NCBI GenBank assembly: GCA_004123355.1
Contig: SCHM01000001.1
Span: 4,952,001 to 5,016,000 of the forward strand
DNA length: 64,000 bases
Source of the DNA: Amphirosellinia nigrospora
Taxonomy: Eukaryota > Ascomycota > Sordariomycetes > Xylariales > Xylariaceae
Direction: 5' to 3'
The notes under the pieces were generated by a model. That model saw only the letters and a program-made list of their open reading frames with translations. It made no database searches and was not told where the DNA came from. The translations under genes and the position numbers were made by a program. Positions 37,424 through 47,560 of this stretch are shown here, piece after piece. How positions within the stretch are numbered: position 1 is the first letter of the stretch; each line of letters begins with the position of its first letter.

Positions 37424-37557
37424 CTCCCCGGGAAAGGCTCGAACTTTCAACCTCCTGATTAACAGTCACTGTACTTGTTGTTAGACACTAACTTGCTCTA
37501 CCGGACAAATGTTTGCGGTATAACTCACGACGCGCTAGCCAATTGCGCCACCGAGGA
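37424..37557 (-). tRNA. tRNA-Asn(GTT) with a 60-nt spliceosomal-type insertion
   Basis: Joining 37529-37557 to 37424-37468 gives a perfect 74-nt tRNA. Acceptor TCCTCGG pairs with CCGGGGA (one G-T); D arm GCGC/GCGC with loop AATTGGCTA; anticodon stem TCTGA/TCAGG around loop CTGTTAA (anticodon GTT, T33, A37); variable AGGTT; T arm GAAAG-TTCGAGC-CTTTC; discriminator G; then a T4 terminator at 37417-37420. The segment 37469-37528 must be absent for the anticodon stem to form. It starts GTGAGT, has CTAAC at 37480-37484 and ends TACAG, which is a textbook fungal spliceosomal intron. It sits between tRNA positions 28 and 29, not at the canonical 37/38 site. Canonical tRNA-splicing introns would not be placed there. 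Function after processing is inference. Confidence 0.88.
37469..37528 (-). other. Intron-like insertion inside tRNA-Asn
   Basis: 60 nt with GT-AG ends, donor GTGAGT, branch-like CTAAC with the branch A 12 nt from the 3' end, and acceptor TACAG. The boundaries are unique: shifting the junction by one base in either direction destroys the tRNA stem. It contains a perfect 5-bp hairpin (GTTAG-TGT-CTAAC, 37480-37492) that sequesters the branch site, and a D-arm-like GGTAGAGC (37495-37502). Confidence 0.85.
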
Positions 37558-38792
37558 TAACGGGCGATTGTTTGTTGGGTGTCGAACAGTGTAATCACAC
37601 TAGAAGGAGGTAGATCGCAGAACCTAATAATAAATAGAATAGTAGGTAAGCAGGTGCCTATTTTAGGTTGTCATTTTCAGATGTACGTTATAAGGCAAAT
37701 GAATAGATTAGTTCTCTATCGTATACCGAAATGCCAGTTGCGTGATGCTGCTGCGGAAGTGTCACGGGTTTTAAGTTTGTGCTGCCAATAGATTGGGCTT
37801 AGCGTGATCGCCTCTGATGCTCAAACCCAGGTCATTCCGAGGCGAGCTTGCCCAGCTGGCCTTGTTTTCGTATAAGCTTATTCGGATAGCTGTGAACCGT
37901 AAGAAACTGGCCGTGGTGACTATGAGTAAGCCAGTTTTATTATGTCAGCTTTTGAACTATAATCATTCAAAGAGGAATAGCATTTCCTCAAAGCCCATTT
38001 CATATGTTATGAGAACTGTTAGATGTGACATATCTATTCTTACTACTAGACATTTTATCTATCATCTTACTAAATAGATCATTAAAGTTCCCGAGCCTGT
38101 CGGTGGGATCAAACAAATAGCATTTTATTTTGCTTTCAAGCATCAGACTTGAATTTCGTAAACCGTACACTTCCGTAAATTAGTTGTGTAGTACCTAGGA
38201 GGTAGGTACCTAATAATCTCCGACATATGTACCTACAAGAACAGCTATGATAGCCATACCTAGGCAGCACAAGGTCGGACCAGTACAGATGACGTCGTGT
38301 TAGTATAGGGGACAAACATTGCAGGTGAATTGTCCGTTTCTTATTCTACGCGTCAAAAGTCATCCACATGGGCCAGGTTACGAGCCAAAGAGACACCCAT
38401 GACAGCTGCCACCACGTGGGGGCCTCAAACGGTATGGGTACCTACAGCTCGGGACAGCCCGTTCCTTGCAGATCGCAGCTTTGATTGGCCTAACAGACGC
38501 CCTGCACCCTTCAACCCCCGCCAAAACCCTACCGCTCTCGCTGAGGCTGAGGGCCACTATACAAAAACCCATACACCCTCCATCTGAGACAACCTGCACC
38601 ATCCCACACCACCACGAGGTCTTTGCATCCCCCCCGCGTGAGCCTCATATAATCTCAATCCACACGCGCCTGACAGTCTCTTCAGCTGGCCTGTCGTCAT
38701 CGAATCTTCCTCCTCTTCATTTCTCTGCGCTTCGCGCTCCCTTTTAAACCCAAGCCACGCAGCGCAGCTCCCGAGGAGCCCCAACCAGCAAT
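37558..38792. other. Upstream region of nuc1
   Basis: 1.2 kb without a supported gene. CCTAGGAGGTAGGTACC-type elements lie at about 38193-38212 and CCTAGG at about 38259-38264. The pyrimidine-rich 38560-38760 probably forms the nuc1 leader. Confidence 0.5.
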
Positions 38793-39888
38793 ATGTCCAA
38801 AACAACACTCGCAATCATCGCCGCCGCTAGTGCAGGAGCTGGTGCCGCCGCTACAGCAGCCATGTACTCCTTAAGATCGCAATCCGAGCGCAAGTTCGAC
38901 ACTCCTAGCAAAACAATATACAACCACAACAACTGTCTCTACCAACGCTACCTCAAGCCCCGTCCCATTCCCTCGAGGCAGATCTTTACGCCTCCGAATC
39001 AACAACATGGTCTATCTACCTCAGCCCCGGCTGCTCTCGGCGTCTTGCACCTGTCGACCCGGCCGGTCTATTCGAATATGGGTTCCCTGGCCCCGTGGCA
39101 GACATCGCAACACGACAAGCTCTTATATCATCCTTCGACCGTCGACTACGGAATCCGCACTGGGTCGTTGAGCACATAACCCCCGCGTCCCTAGCAATGA
39201 AAGACGGAGACCGGAAACACAGCGTTTTCTTGGAAGATGACGGGTGCCCGAGAAGTTCCGGGCAAACTGAAAGATTACTTTCGTTCAGGTTATGACCGTG
39301 GCCACCAAGTTCCCGCTGCCGACGCCAAGTGGGCGCAAAGCGCAATGAACGAGACTTTCTACCTCACGAACATGTCACCCCAAGTTGGCGAAGGTTTCAA
39401 CCGGGACTATTGGGCGCATTTCGAAGACTTCTGTCGTCGCCTCACACAAAGATACCCCAGCGTGCGGATAGTCACCGGTCCCTTATACCTCCCGAAGCGT
39501 GACCCTACCGACAACAAGTGGTACGTGAAATACGAGGTCATCGGCAACCCACCGAACGTCGCCGTGCCCACGCACTTCTACAAGGTCATTTTGCCGAGGA
39601 AGACGGCATGGGCTCGCCAAATACGGGTAAGGTCGCCATCGGCGCCTTCGTGCTCCTAATGCGCCCATTCCTAACGATAAGCCACTCGGCGACTTCGAGG
39701 TTCCCATCGAGGCTGTGGAGCGCGCAAGCGGTCTCGAGTTCGCTTCTAAGCTGCCCGCAGCGCCGGAAACGCCTCTGCACCGACACAAACTGCGCACTGA
39801 TCATCAAGAACTACGCCGACAGGCAAAAGGCGTTCAGCAAACCGTCCGCTGGCGCCCTGGTCAAAGGATCGGATGGGCATTAAATTAA
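38793..39888 (+). CDS. nuc1: Mitochondrial endonuclease G (Nuc1), frameshifted
   Basis: A DNA/RNA non-specific endonuclease of the mitochondrial intermembrane space, linked to mitochondrial DNA turnover and cell death. The N-terminus (MSKTTLAIIAAASAGAGAAA) is an alanine-rich membrane anchor/targeting segment, followed by a low-complexity linker whose frame is uncertain. The beta-beta-alpha metal nuclease core follows: NPHWVVEHITPASL, then SGYDRGHQVPAADAKW with the catalytic DRGH histidine, the metal-binding asparagine region NETFYLTNMSPQ, and RLTQRYPSVRIVTGPLYLP. Breaks occur near 39040, 39243, 39268, TTTT about 39590 and CC about 39656; each fits one missing base. Read through, the protein ends at the TAA of 39886-39888 (RIGWALN). 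Confidence 0.9.
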
Positions 39889-40689
39889 TACAACCTAAAC
39901 AAAACGTGGACGGATCAAAATCATGTAAATTAAAGACCCAGTCTTGTATATTACAACACCCAACATATATGACCGCATGACTTAGCGACTTAGGAGGGGT
40001 TTGGGCAACGGCGTCATCTGGACTTGCATTGTACTGTATAGCGAGGTTTCATGTATCGTCGCATCGAGACGAAATAATTATGTACTATCTAGCCACCTAC
40101 CTACCTATTTCAAATAACCATATCCAACAGAACTAGCACTTAGGAATAGCCTCACGGGTTTAGGAGGTCACGATCAATAGCATAGCGCCTCATTACATAA
40201 TATCAACATCACATATACTCCGCATATATCTTATCACTTCGAGAATTGCATCCTTGGAAATATCTCTTGTTCATATCATTTATAACCGAGCACACAGATC
40301 GCGGAATTTCAACAAGTCGTATTAAAAGGCAGAGGGCAAAAGAAAGCAAACATCTCGTCAAGTAACCCAGCCGCAGCTAATTAGATTAGTCATGAACTTT
40401 CTGCTTCCGCCAGCGTGATGCTCCCAACGCCTTTTCGAACCCAACCTAAGGTATCTGTGCGCTGTTTTCCAGCGAGTACTACTAATCGTACATCTGTAAC
40501 CCCAATTCATGCAGCCAATGATCCGCGCTGATGTGTATCTTACTGAATATAAAGGAAGCAGAAAAAGGTCACAGGACACGCGCAGGTTGTCAAAATCCTC
40601 GCAACTCCAATGTGTCAGAAATGACGTGGACTGATCTTGCCCTCCTCACCCTTACCTCAGAGCGATGGCGGAACTAGGACAATGACATC
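39889..40689. other. Convergent 3' region nuc1 / pfs2
   Basis: There is no supported gene. Convergent spacer with a CCACCTACCTACCTA element at about 40092-40106. Confidence 0.5.
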
Positions 40690-42801
40690 CTACCTAACTC
40701 GAGTATAGTTTCCTTTCTTCTGTTCCATACGCAGACTTTCTTCCTGACTAGGCAAGGGCGCCCTTCTGCGGGCATTTTCAGCCGCCAGTTCGGCAGGCGA
40801 CATCACCTGAGGAGGCGGTGGGAAGCCAGGCGGCACAGTGAAGTTGGGCGGTGGCATAAAACCTGGCGGCGGAATCATACCGGGAGGTGGTGGTGGGGAA
40901 ACCCTGACTTCTGAATCATCTCGGCGATCTTAGCAAGATCAGCGGGGTTATTAGGGTCCAGGCCAGGCAGTGGCGGCGCGCTGCCATTAGGGCCCGGAAG
41001 GGCGAAAGGCAGAGGAGGGTGTACCGCCCCCGCAGGCATACCACCAACACCAGGAATCTGTGTGGTGGGCGGGACGCCATTTGCCGGCAATGTTAGGCCG
41101 GGAAGACCTGGGAACGCAGAGGCCGCCTGTCTGAGTGGCATTTTCTGGTCGACGAGGCCTTCCATCTCATCTTCAGCTTCCTGCTCTTCTTCTTCCTGTC
41201 GTTGACGGCGGCCGCCCGTCGGTCCCATGTTCCCTGGACTTCAGCAGCCGCCTCGCCAATGTGATATCTGTCTTGGAGCACGTCCGTGTCTCCTGGTCGT
41301 GCCCGAGACCAGAAACGGGTTATGCGATCGTTTGAACCTGAGGCTAGGATATGACCAAGCGGATGCCAATCAAGAGACCAGATCGCAAAATCATGTGCAA
41401 AGGGGACTTTGTGGGCCGGAAATATACTCTGGGCTGGTGCCGCTAATGGGTCTGAACTCTCATACACAGCTGGGTTGTTAGGCTGGCCAGCAGGTGTGTT
41501 GGGTTCGTCAAGCAGGTAGTGATGTAAAGAGCCTTCGTTGCCTCCCGTGCTAAGAAGATTCGGATGGATTGGATGCCAAGCCAACGTCGAGATATCCTTC
41601 TCGTGTCCTTTGATGAGGCATATGTCTCGCATCATTCGTAAATCGAATATTCTTGCTGTCTGATCACGTGCGGACGTCGCAAGACAATGGCCCATGACAC
41701 GTTCAAAGAGTGTTTTAGTGATGTTGTTCTTGTGACCATGGAGGGTCGTAAGACAGCGCTGCGTCCTCGGATCCCATAATTTTACCAAGTGATCTTTCGA
41801 CCCAGACACAATCAAACCTTTTGTCGGATGCCAATCGCAACTCTTAGCATCCCAGCCATGTCCTTGTAGTGTCGATTCAGCAACGCCCCCAGCAAAATCG
41901 AAGATTTTGAGCGTAGAGTCATCAGAGGCAGTCACAAACTTGGAATCGTTAGGACTGAAGGCGATGTCACGTATAGGGTCTCGATGACCTTGTATCACCT
42001 GGACGTTGTTAAAGTTAGGCTGCCAGTATTTGATAATACCGTCATGGTCAGCTGACAAAAGCCAATCGTCGCTATGAGAATAGGCTAGCGCACGAATGGC
42101 AACATCGTGAGCTTGCATAATGGTTTCGAAGTTGAATCCAGTGCCATTCCATAAAGTAAACTCGCCACTGCTCGATGCAGTCAATAGTCTTCGGCCCTCG
42201 GGTGTCCATCTGACGACGTTGACAGGGTGTTTGATTTTATTAAGCGATGAATGTAAATGTTTTGTAGGGACGGTGTCAGCAGGGGTTGTTACTCTAGCTA
42301 ACGGCGGAAGCATCTGCATACTAGGTCAGTGTCTATAAACATCTCGATTTCTCTGAAGTCTCAAAGACCTTACGTCAACTATATAACTCGCGCTGGGGCG
42401 CTCCAGCTCGCTGTCGAAGGAGTCTTTGTAGCGTGGTTGGCGGTCACGCATCCACCGAGCCATTGTGGAGCCATAATCAGTCACAGGGCCTGCATCACTC
42501 GCGCGTTAGCAATAAATTTGGATGACTAGAGCCGGATAATACATGACATTAACGGAGCGTAGAGTATGTGTTGGCTTGGAGAGGAAGAGTGGTCATAGCC
42601 AACTCCCCGAGTGCATCGTCAATACGTTCGGGTAGCATGCTACCCAGTGGCCACAACACACATCCCAACTCATGAATCCAAACTTATAATAACGCTTGAA
42701 GGAATAAGACCAGAGCACTTACGGCGCCCTCTAGCCCTTACGAAACCGCCTTCGTGTGAATGACCAGGTCCGCCATGATCCCCACGCGGCTCATAAGCCA
42801 T
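40690..42801 (-). CDS. pfs2: Polyadenylation factor subunit Pfs2 (WDR33), frameshifted near the end
   Basis: A WD40 subunit of the cleavage and polyadenylation factor that recognises pre-mRNA 3'-end signals in the nucleus. Exon 1 (42723-42801) encodes [11 protein letters not shown]; a 233-nt intron follows; exon 2 (42374-42489) encodes [16 protein letters not shown]; a 60-nt intron follows; and the main exon starts at 42313 with [11 protein letters not shown]. Seven WD repeats are visible, for example [40 protein letters not shown] and [20 protein letters not shown]. The C-terminal tail is proline- and glycine-rich, as in WDR33-type proteins. Two breaks, near 41230 (one G short) and at GGGG about 40896 (one short), separate the WD domain from the tail, which ends at the TAG of 40690-40692. 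Confidence 0.94.
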
Positions 42802-44454
42802 GATGGTCAGATAGATGTTCGTTCCAGTGCAAGTAGTGAGTGCAGGGGGCTCTTAGGCTGCTTGGAGCTCCGAAATGAGAGAATAGAACGATAATGCAGA
42901 TGGTGTATTGTCGATGGTAGGATAAGTTGATAACTTGACTGGCGCCAAGGAAGGAATAAAACAACAGGCCCAAATTCACTTTGAACGAATGCTGTTGCAT
43001 GCTAGGACCCAATGTGCTGTAGATAGAAGCTTTCAGCCACGGGACGAGTTCTTAGCGCGTTTGGTGAGTGAGTGCGGTTGCGCAGTGGCTGACGGTGGTT
43101 GCTGAGATTACCTAAGGTCTTGTGGCTGTGCGCCAGTGGAAGCCGAGGCTACCTATATCCAGCATCAAAATACTTGTCTACTTTAATCTCAAAACGGGCC
43201 AAAGGGCTTTGAAGCTCCACTGAGCCTGCACCGGGAGGCTCCGAAGCTATTTTTCAAGATCCATTTTCACATGTCGGCTATCTCGCTCTCGATTTCCAAT
43301 TTGCAGTATTGCATGCTTTTTATATTTTCTGCCATGAATAGATACACCTCGGAAACACGCAACACCATCCCGGTAGAAAATTTTATAATCCCAGTCACAC
43401 TTTGTTTAGAATGAGAAAATTACCTCGGTAGTATGTAGTGATATATTGAGAGATGAATTTTGAGAGTGCTTTGTGTGAAACGGAAAACCTACTTGTTACG
43501 ATATCATGACGGCAATGGTCCGATATGGCGGAGCTAGGCAGGTTGCAGAGATACACACAGGTAACGTTGGTACAGTTGCAGAATATGCAACTCTCTTGCT
43601 GTATGCATGGTGATACACAGCTCCTAGTCTAGTGGCGCGTTGCATCGCTTGTAGTGTGTCGTAGGTATGTAAATACAAATAAGCTAATACTTATTTAGCA
43701 GTAATATCAGTGCCCCTCTATCCACTTCCGGCATAGCTTAGGCATCCACTAGACTATTTGCCGGGCTATTAGCGCTTCTTTCTGATGTCAGTGTCGATGG
43801 GACGGTTCATGACTCGGCCGTCGTGTCTTCAATAAATTTCCGCGATCTAGTACATTCCAATCGAACCAATTGTCTCCAGGGAACATATCATATGTGTAAT
43901 GCCGTGGACCTAGGGATAGCTCAATAGCTCAAGTTGCCTCAATACTCAATACTTGTCCATGCCGATCATCGCTCTTCCTACCAGGCCTCTTCCTTGTCTA
44001 CCCGGATAGATAACGAACTAGGACTATAGCTCGACCCATTTACTTTTCTTGAACATAATTCCAACCAGGGCATCCCTCCTCACTCCCTATCATCATATAG
44101 TTAATGTCCTCCATTCATAACTTTTCTGAAATATCATCAGGTCTGTTACCTTGTACACATCCGTCTTTCTCGTTTCTTGCTCGCTATTTCTCAACATCGA
44201 GCTCGAAGGTGTACGTACCCTAAGAGGCCAAGAAGGAGAAAGGATCGTCCAAGGTTAAACTTCTATACTATCAGTTGCGCCCTGGAACAAGCTTAGTCCT
44301 CAACCTTCGTCTAAACCTTGTGCCAGTTTGGTTACATAATATTTACCTCGTCCGGTGTTGGGGTGGTTTTCTTTCTACTTTCTTCCATTTCTATACACAA
44401 ATCTGAACGAGTCGCAGCTATTGGGTTAGCAATCCAGCCGAGTCGCGAGGCGTC
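42802..44454. other. Divergent promoter region pfs2 / acyltransferase
   Basis: 1.65 kb without a supported gene. AT-rich in the middle, with pyrimidine-rich sequence before 44455. No motif assigned. Confidence 0.5.
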
Positions 44455-46144
44455 ATGGACTCTGCCACGACCACGAGCGTGGAAACCTCGACGCCAGCCT
44501 TCCTCCGACGGAAGGGAGAGGCAGAGACATCGTCGGAGCCAAGTAATACGGTGTCCGGTCCCAAGGATAATAGACAGAAGACCTTTCTCCGGAAATATAG
44601 ACATGTAGCCGCTGTACACTCAACAGCTCGTCCCTCTACGCTGAGCCATGATACAGAGGCTTCTCCCAGCTTTCTCGGCTTTCGGAATTTGATGGTCATT
44701 GTGCTAGGTACGACAATTGGTCTTTGCAAGGGCGTGCTGTGCTTGGGCTAACACACGATAGTCGTGGGAAACTTGCGCCTTGTCATCGAGAATATGCAAA
44801 AGGTAAAAGCTCCCGCAGTCGAAGCTACCAGGAGACAATGCGCTAACTTCCCGAGCAGTACGGCAATCTTATCTGCATAACATGTCACGACTTTCGGCAG
44901 AAAGATGTCTTGCTCGGATTGCTTCTATATGTCTTGGTCCCCTGTCATCTCTTCATCGCATACCTTCTCGAATTAGTCGCTGCCAAACAAGCACGGCATT
45001 CACGAGCTCAGTCCATATCTAGAGGTGGTTCGACGAGCCCGACGATGGACCAACAGGCAGATTTCCGGTCAACATGGTCAAGCGTACGAATGGCGCATAT
45101 TTTCAATGCCACGTTGGCTCTCGCAGTCAACAGTTTTGTCGTTTATTTCCACATCCATCACCCGCTGATAGGTACTATTACCGAGCTCCACATCATCATT
45201 GTATACATGAAGGTGATGTCCTATGCCCTCACGAACAGAGACTTGCGACATGCATATCTCCATCCTGTGAAGGGCGAGCTTGCCGCACTACCCGAGATAT
45301 ATGCATCGTGCCCCTACCCGAGAATATCACCATGGGCAATCTGACCTACTTTTGGTGGGCACCAACATCATCTATCAACCGGTGTACCCTCGAACCGATA
45401 AAATTCGATGGGTGTTCGTTCTCAAACGAGTTGGCGAGACAGCGTGCTTGAGTGTCTTCATTTGGTTTTGCAGCGCTCAATATGCCGCCCCAGTCCTTTG
45501 GAATTCTCTTGATAAGGTTCACTCTCTCGATATCGTGTCTATCGTGGAGAGGCTACTGAAATTGTCGACTATCTCACTCATTATTTGGCTAGCTGGGTTC
45601 TTTGCCCTTTTCAGTCAGCATTAATGCATTGGGCTGAGGTCATGCGGTTTGGAGACCGCTCATTCTATGATGACTGGTGGAATTCAGCTGGACTGGGAGA
45701 ATACTGGCGACTTTGGAATAAGCCAGTCTATCAGTTTATGAAGAGACACATTTTCTCTCCATTGGTAGGTAGGGGCTACAAAATGGCCACCGCCAGCCTG
45801 ATTGTATTCTTCATCTCAGCCGTTCTACACGAACTCCTCGTCGGCGTGCCAACGAAGAATATCCTTGGTTAGTCCATCCCCCAACGTAGCTGTGACCTAA
45901 CTAACGTCTTCTAGGCGTGGCATTTCTAGGCATGCTTGTTCAGATTCCGTTAATATGGATAACGCGGCCGCTAGAGAAAATGAAGGGGCCCAATGGCAAG
46001 TTAATGGGTAACATCATTTTCTGGGTCTCGTTCACAATCCTCGGGCAACCATTTGCGGCCTTGGTCTACTTTTACGCATGGCAGGCAAAATACGGCTCGG
46101 TTTCGAGGAGGATGGGTATACACGAGCCCGTAGTGTTCGGGTAG
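44455..46144 (+). CDS. MBOAT acyltransferase, DGAT1/ARE type, frameshifted
   Basis: An acyl-CoA:diacylglycerol (or sterol) O-acyltransferase of the ER membrane, making storage lipid. The exons are 44455-44707, 44762-44802, 44859-45867 and 45915-46144. The N-terminus is hydrophilic, then GFRNLMVIVL-VVGNLRLVIENMQKYGNL across the first intron resembles DGAT1. The signature FYDDWWNSAGLGEYWRLWNK and the active-site histidine in VFFISAVLHELLVGVP are present, and the last helices end MGIHEPVVFG. Three breaks in exon 3 (CCC about 45318, CC about 45363, TTT about 45612) each fit one missing base. DGAT1 versus sterol acyltransferase cannot be settled by eye. Confidence 0.9.
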
Positions 46145-47445
46145 TGTACGAAATATTGTCTATCACCATTAATTATAGATCCTCTCCATATTAAACTCTC
46201 ACGAGTTTCGTAACATGACACAGTCTTGAGACAAAATCGTACAGTCTCTTCAGCTCTCTTCAGCCTCCTTTGAAGAATATGAAATGTTCGTATCTAGGAT
46301 CAAAGAAGGTGAAAGCAAGCGAGCGAGCTAGATCCGATAATCGGGCGCCTAGGTCGCAAGCCACAAGAGCACGTAGAGCTTCTTCCTATGCCACAAGCGG
46401 TTCTGAATTCGTAGTAGCATAGAAGATAATTACTACGAAATGTACTTCCCAGACCTTCTTCCATCTACTTGTGCCTGGGGTCCCCCATGGAATATTCGAC
46501 TGCCTGTCCTGAGGTATGATTATTTAGTAAGCATGGCTCTTGTATTCTCTTTATTGTACAGTTTATGTGCATGTCAGACTTGGAGACAGTTGGTAGTTGG
46601 TAGTACATGCTGACTAGCATGCCAGGATTCGATGTCGGTCTTCGTCATCACTTTTGTTGGACGTGAAACCTACTTGAGATAGTTGCGTACCTCATGCAAA
46701 GGAAGGGGTACCGAGACTTAATTTGACAATGTTTACGAGAAAGAACCATGCGATTGAAAGGCTGAGGATAGCCGCGAGGGTGTCACTGTGGTGGATGAGT
46801 TCAATAGCTCGGTTGCATAACTGCTTGCCGTGGGAATTCTTTGGTGACAACTTCTCGAACTGCAGTATTTAGAAATGTATTTCTTCTAATGTACAGTCGT
46901 GGGGTTTATATATCTAAAGCTCATGTTCGAATGCAGATCGTGCTGCTTCCCGAGGTGACGAGGGGCAGGCATTCCTGCTGTGCCGCTCGGCTCCATTGTC
47001 CTTCTTATCATGTTATCCTGCTGACTTTATAGTCTCTCGGGGAAGCGACGCATTTCGTCACCGCTTACCCTGAAGAGTAGTATAGGGTAGGCCATCTGTA
47101 CTTGTTATTGCGCGAAGGTCTCTAAACCGCCTCCTCTGCACATTGTGCAGGTGAAAGTACGAGAGCTCTGACACATCGTAGCTGTAAAGGTCACACTCGG
47201 ATATACCTAGGCTTACAGAAGTGCTTGTGACGGTCCGGATAGACTTCTGTGCCTTATCATATGTCATAGTTCAGTTATTCTTGTGGGCGTGTATGGTGCT
47301 ATTAAGGGTGGCGAGATACCCCTGAAAAGTGGAAGATAATAAATTATAAGAAATGTAAGATAGTCTGTCAATTGCAAACGAAAAAAAATAAAGGAAACCA
47401 AAAGGGTGTGTACGAGAAGAATAAAATATTGAAAAATAAAAGATA
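46145..47445. other. Spacer downstream of the acyltransferase
   Basis: There is no supported gene. It holds the 3' UTR of the acyltransferase and AT-rich DNA leading to the tRNA-like locus. Confidence 0.45.
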
Positions 47446-47560
47446 ACAGCCAACGGGGGAATCGAACCCCCAGCCTAATGATGCGGAGTAAGGATATAAA
47501 CGCTATAATATCGCTGTGGCATCGCTAGACCATTACCAATAAGGCCACTAGACATTAATG
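47446..47560 (-). pseudogene. tRNA-like locus, perfect T arm but unmatched 5' half
   Basis: The minus strand carries a perfect T arm, GGGGG-TTCGATT-CCCCC, at 47457-47473. It is followed by a 7-base acceptor strand GTTGGCT, a G and T-rich terminators (TTTTATTTTT). Upstream, GGCC...GGTC around TTATTGGTAAT resembles a D arm. CTCCGCA with TCATT could be an anticodon loop for Arg(CCG), but no 5' acceptor strand complements GTTGGCT and no 5' anticodon stem is adjacent. It may be a degraded tRNA gene or one with an unusual insertion between D and anticodon arms. The identity is uncertain. Confidence 0.4.
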
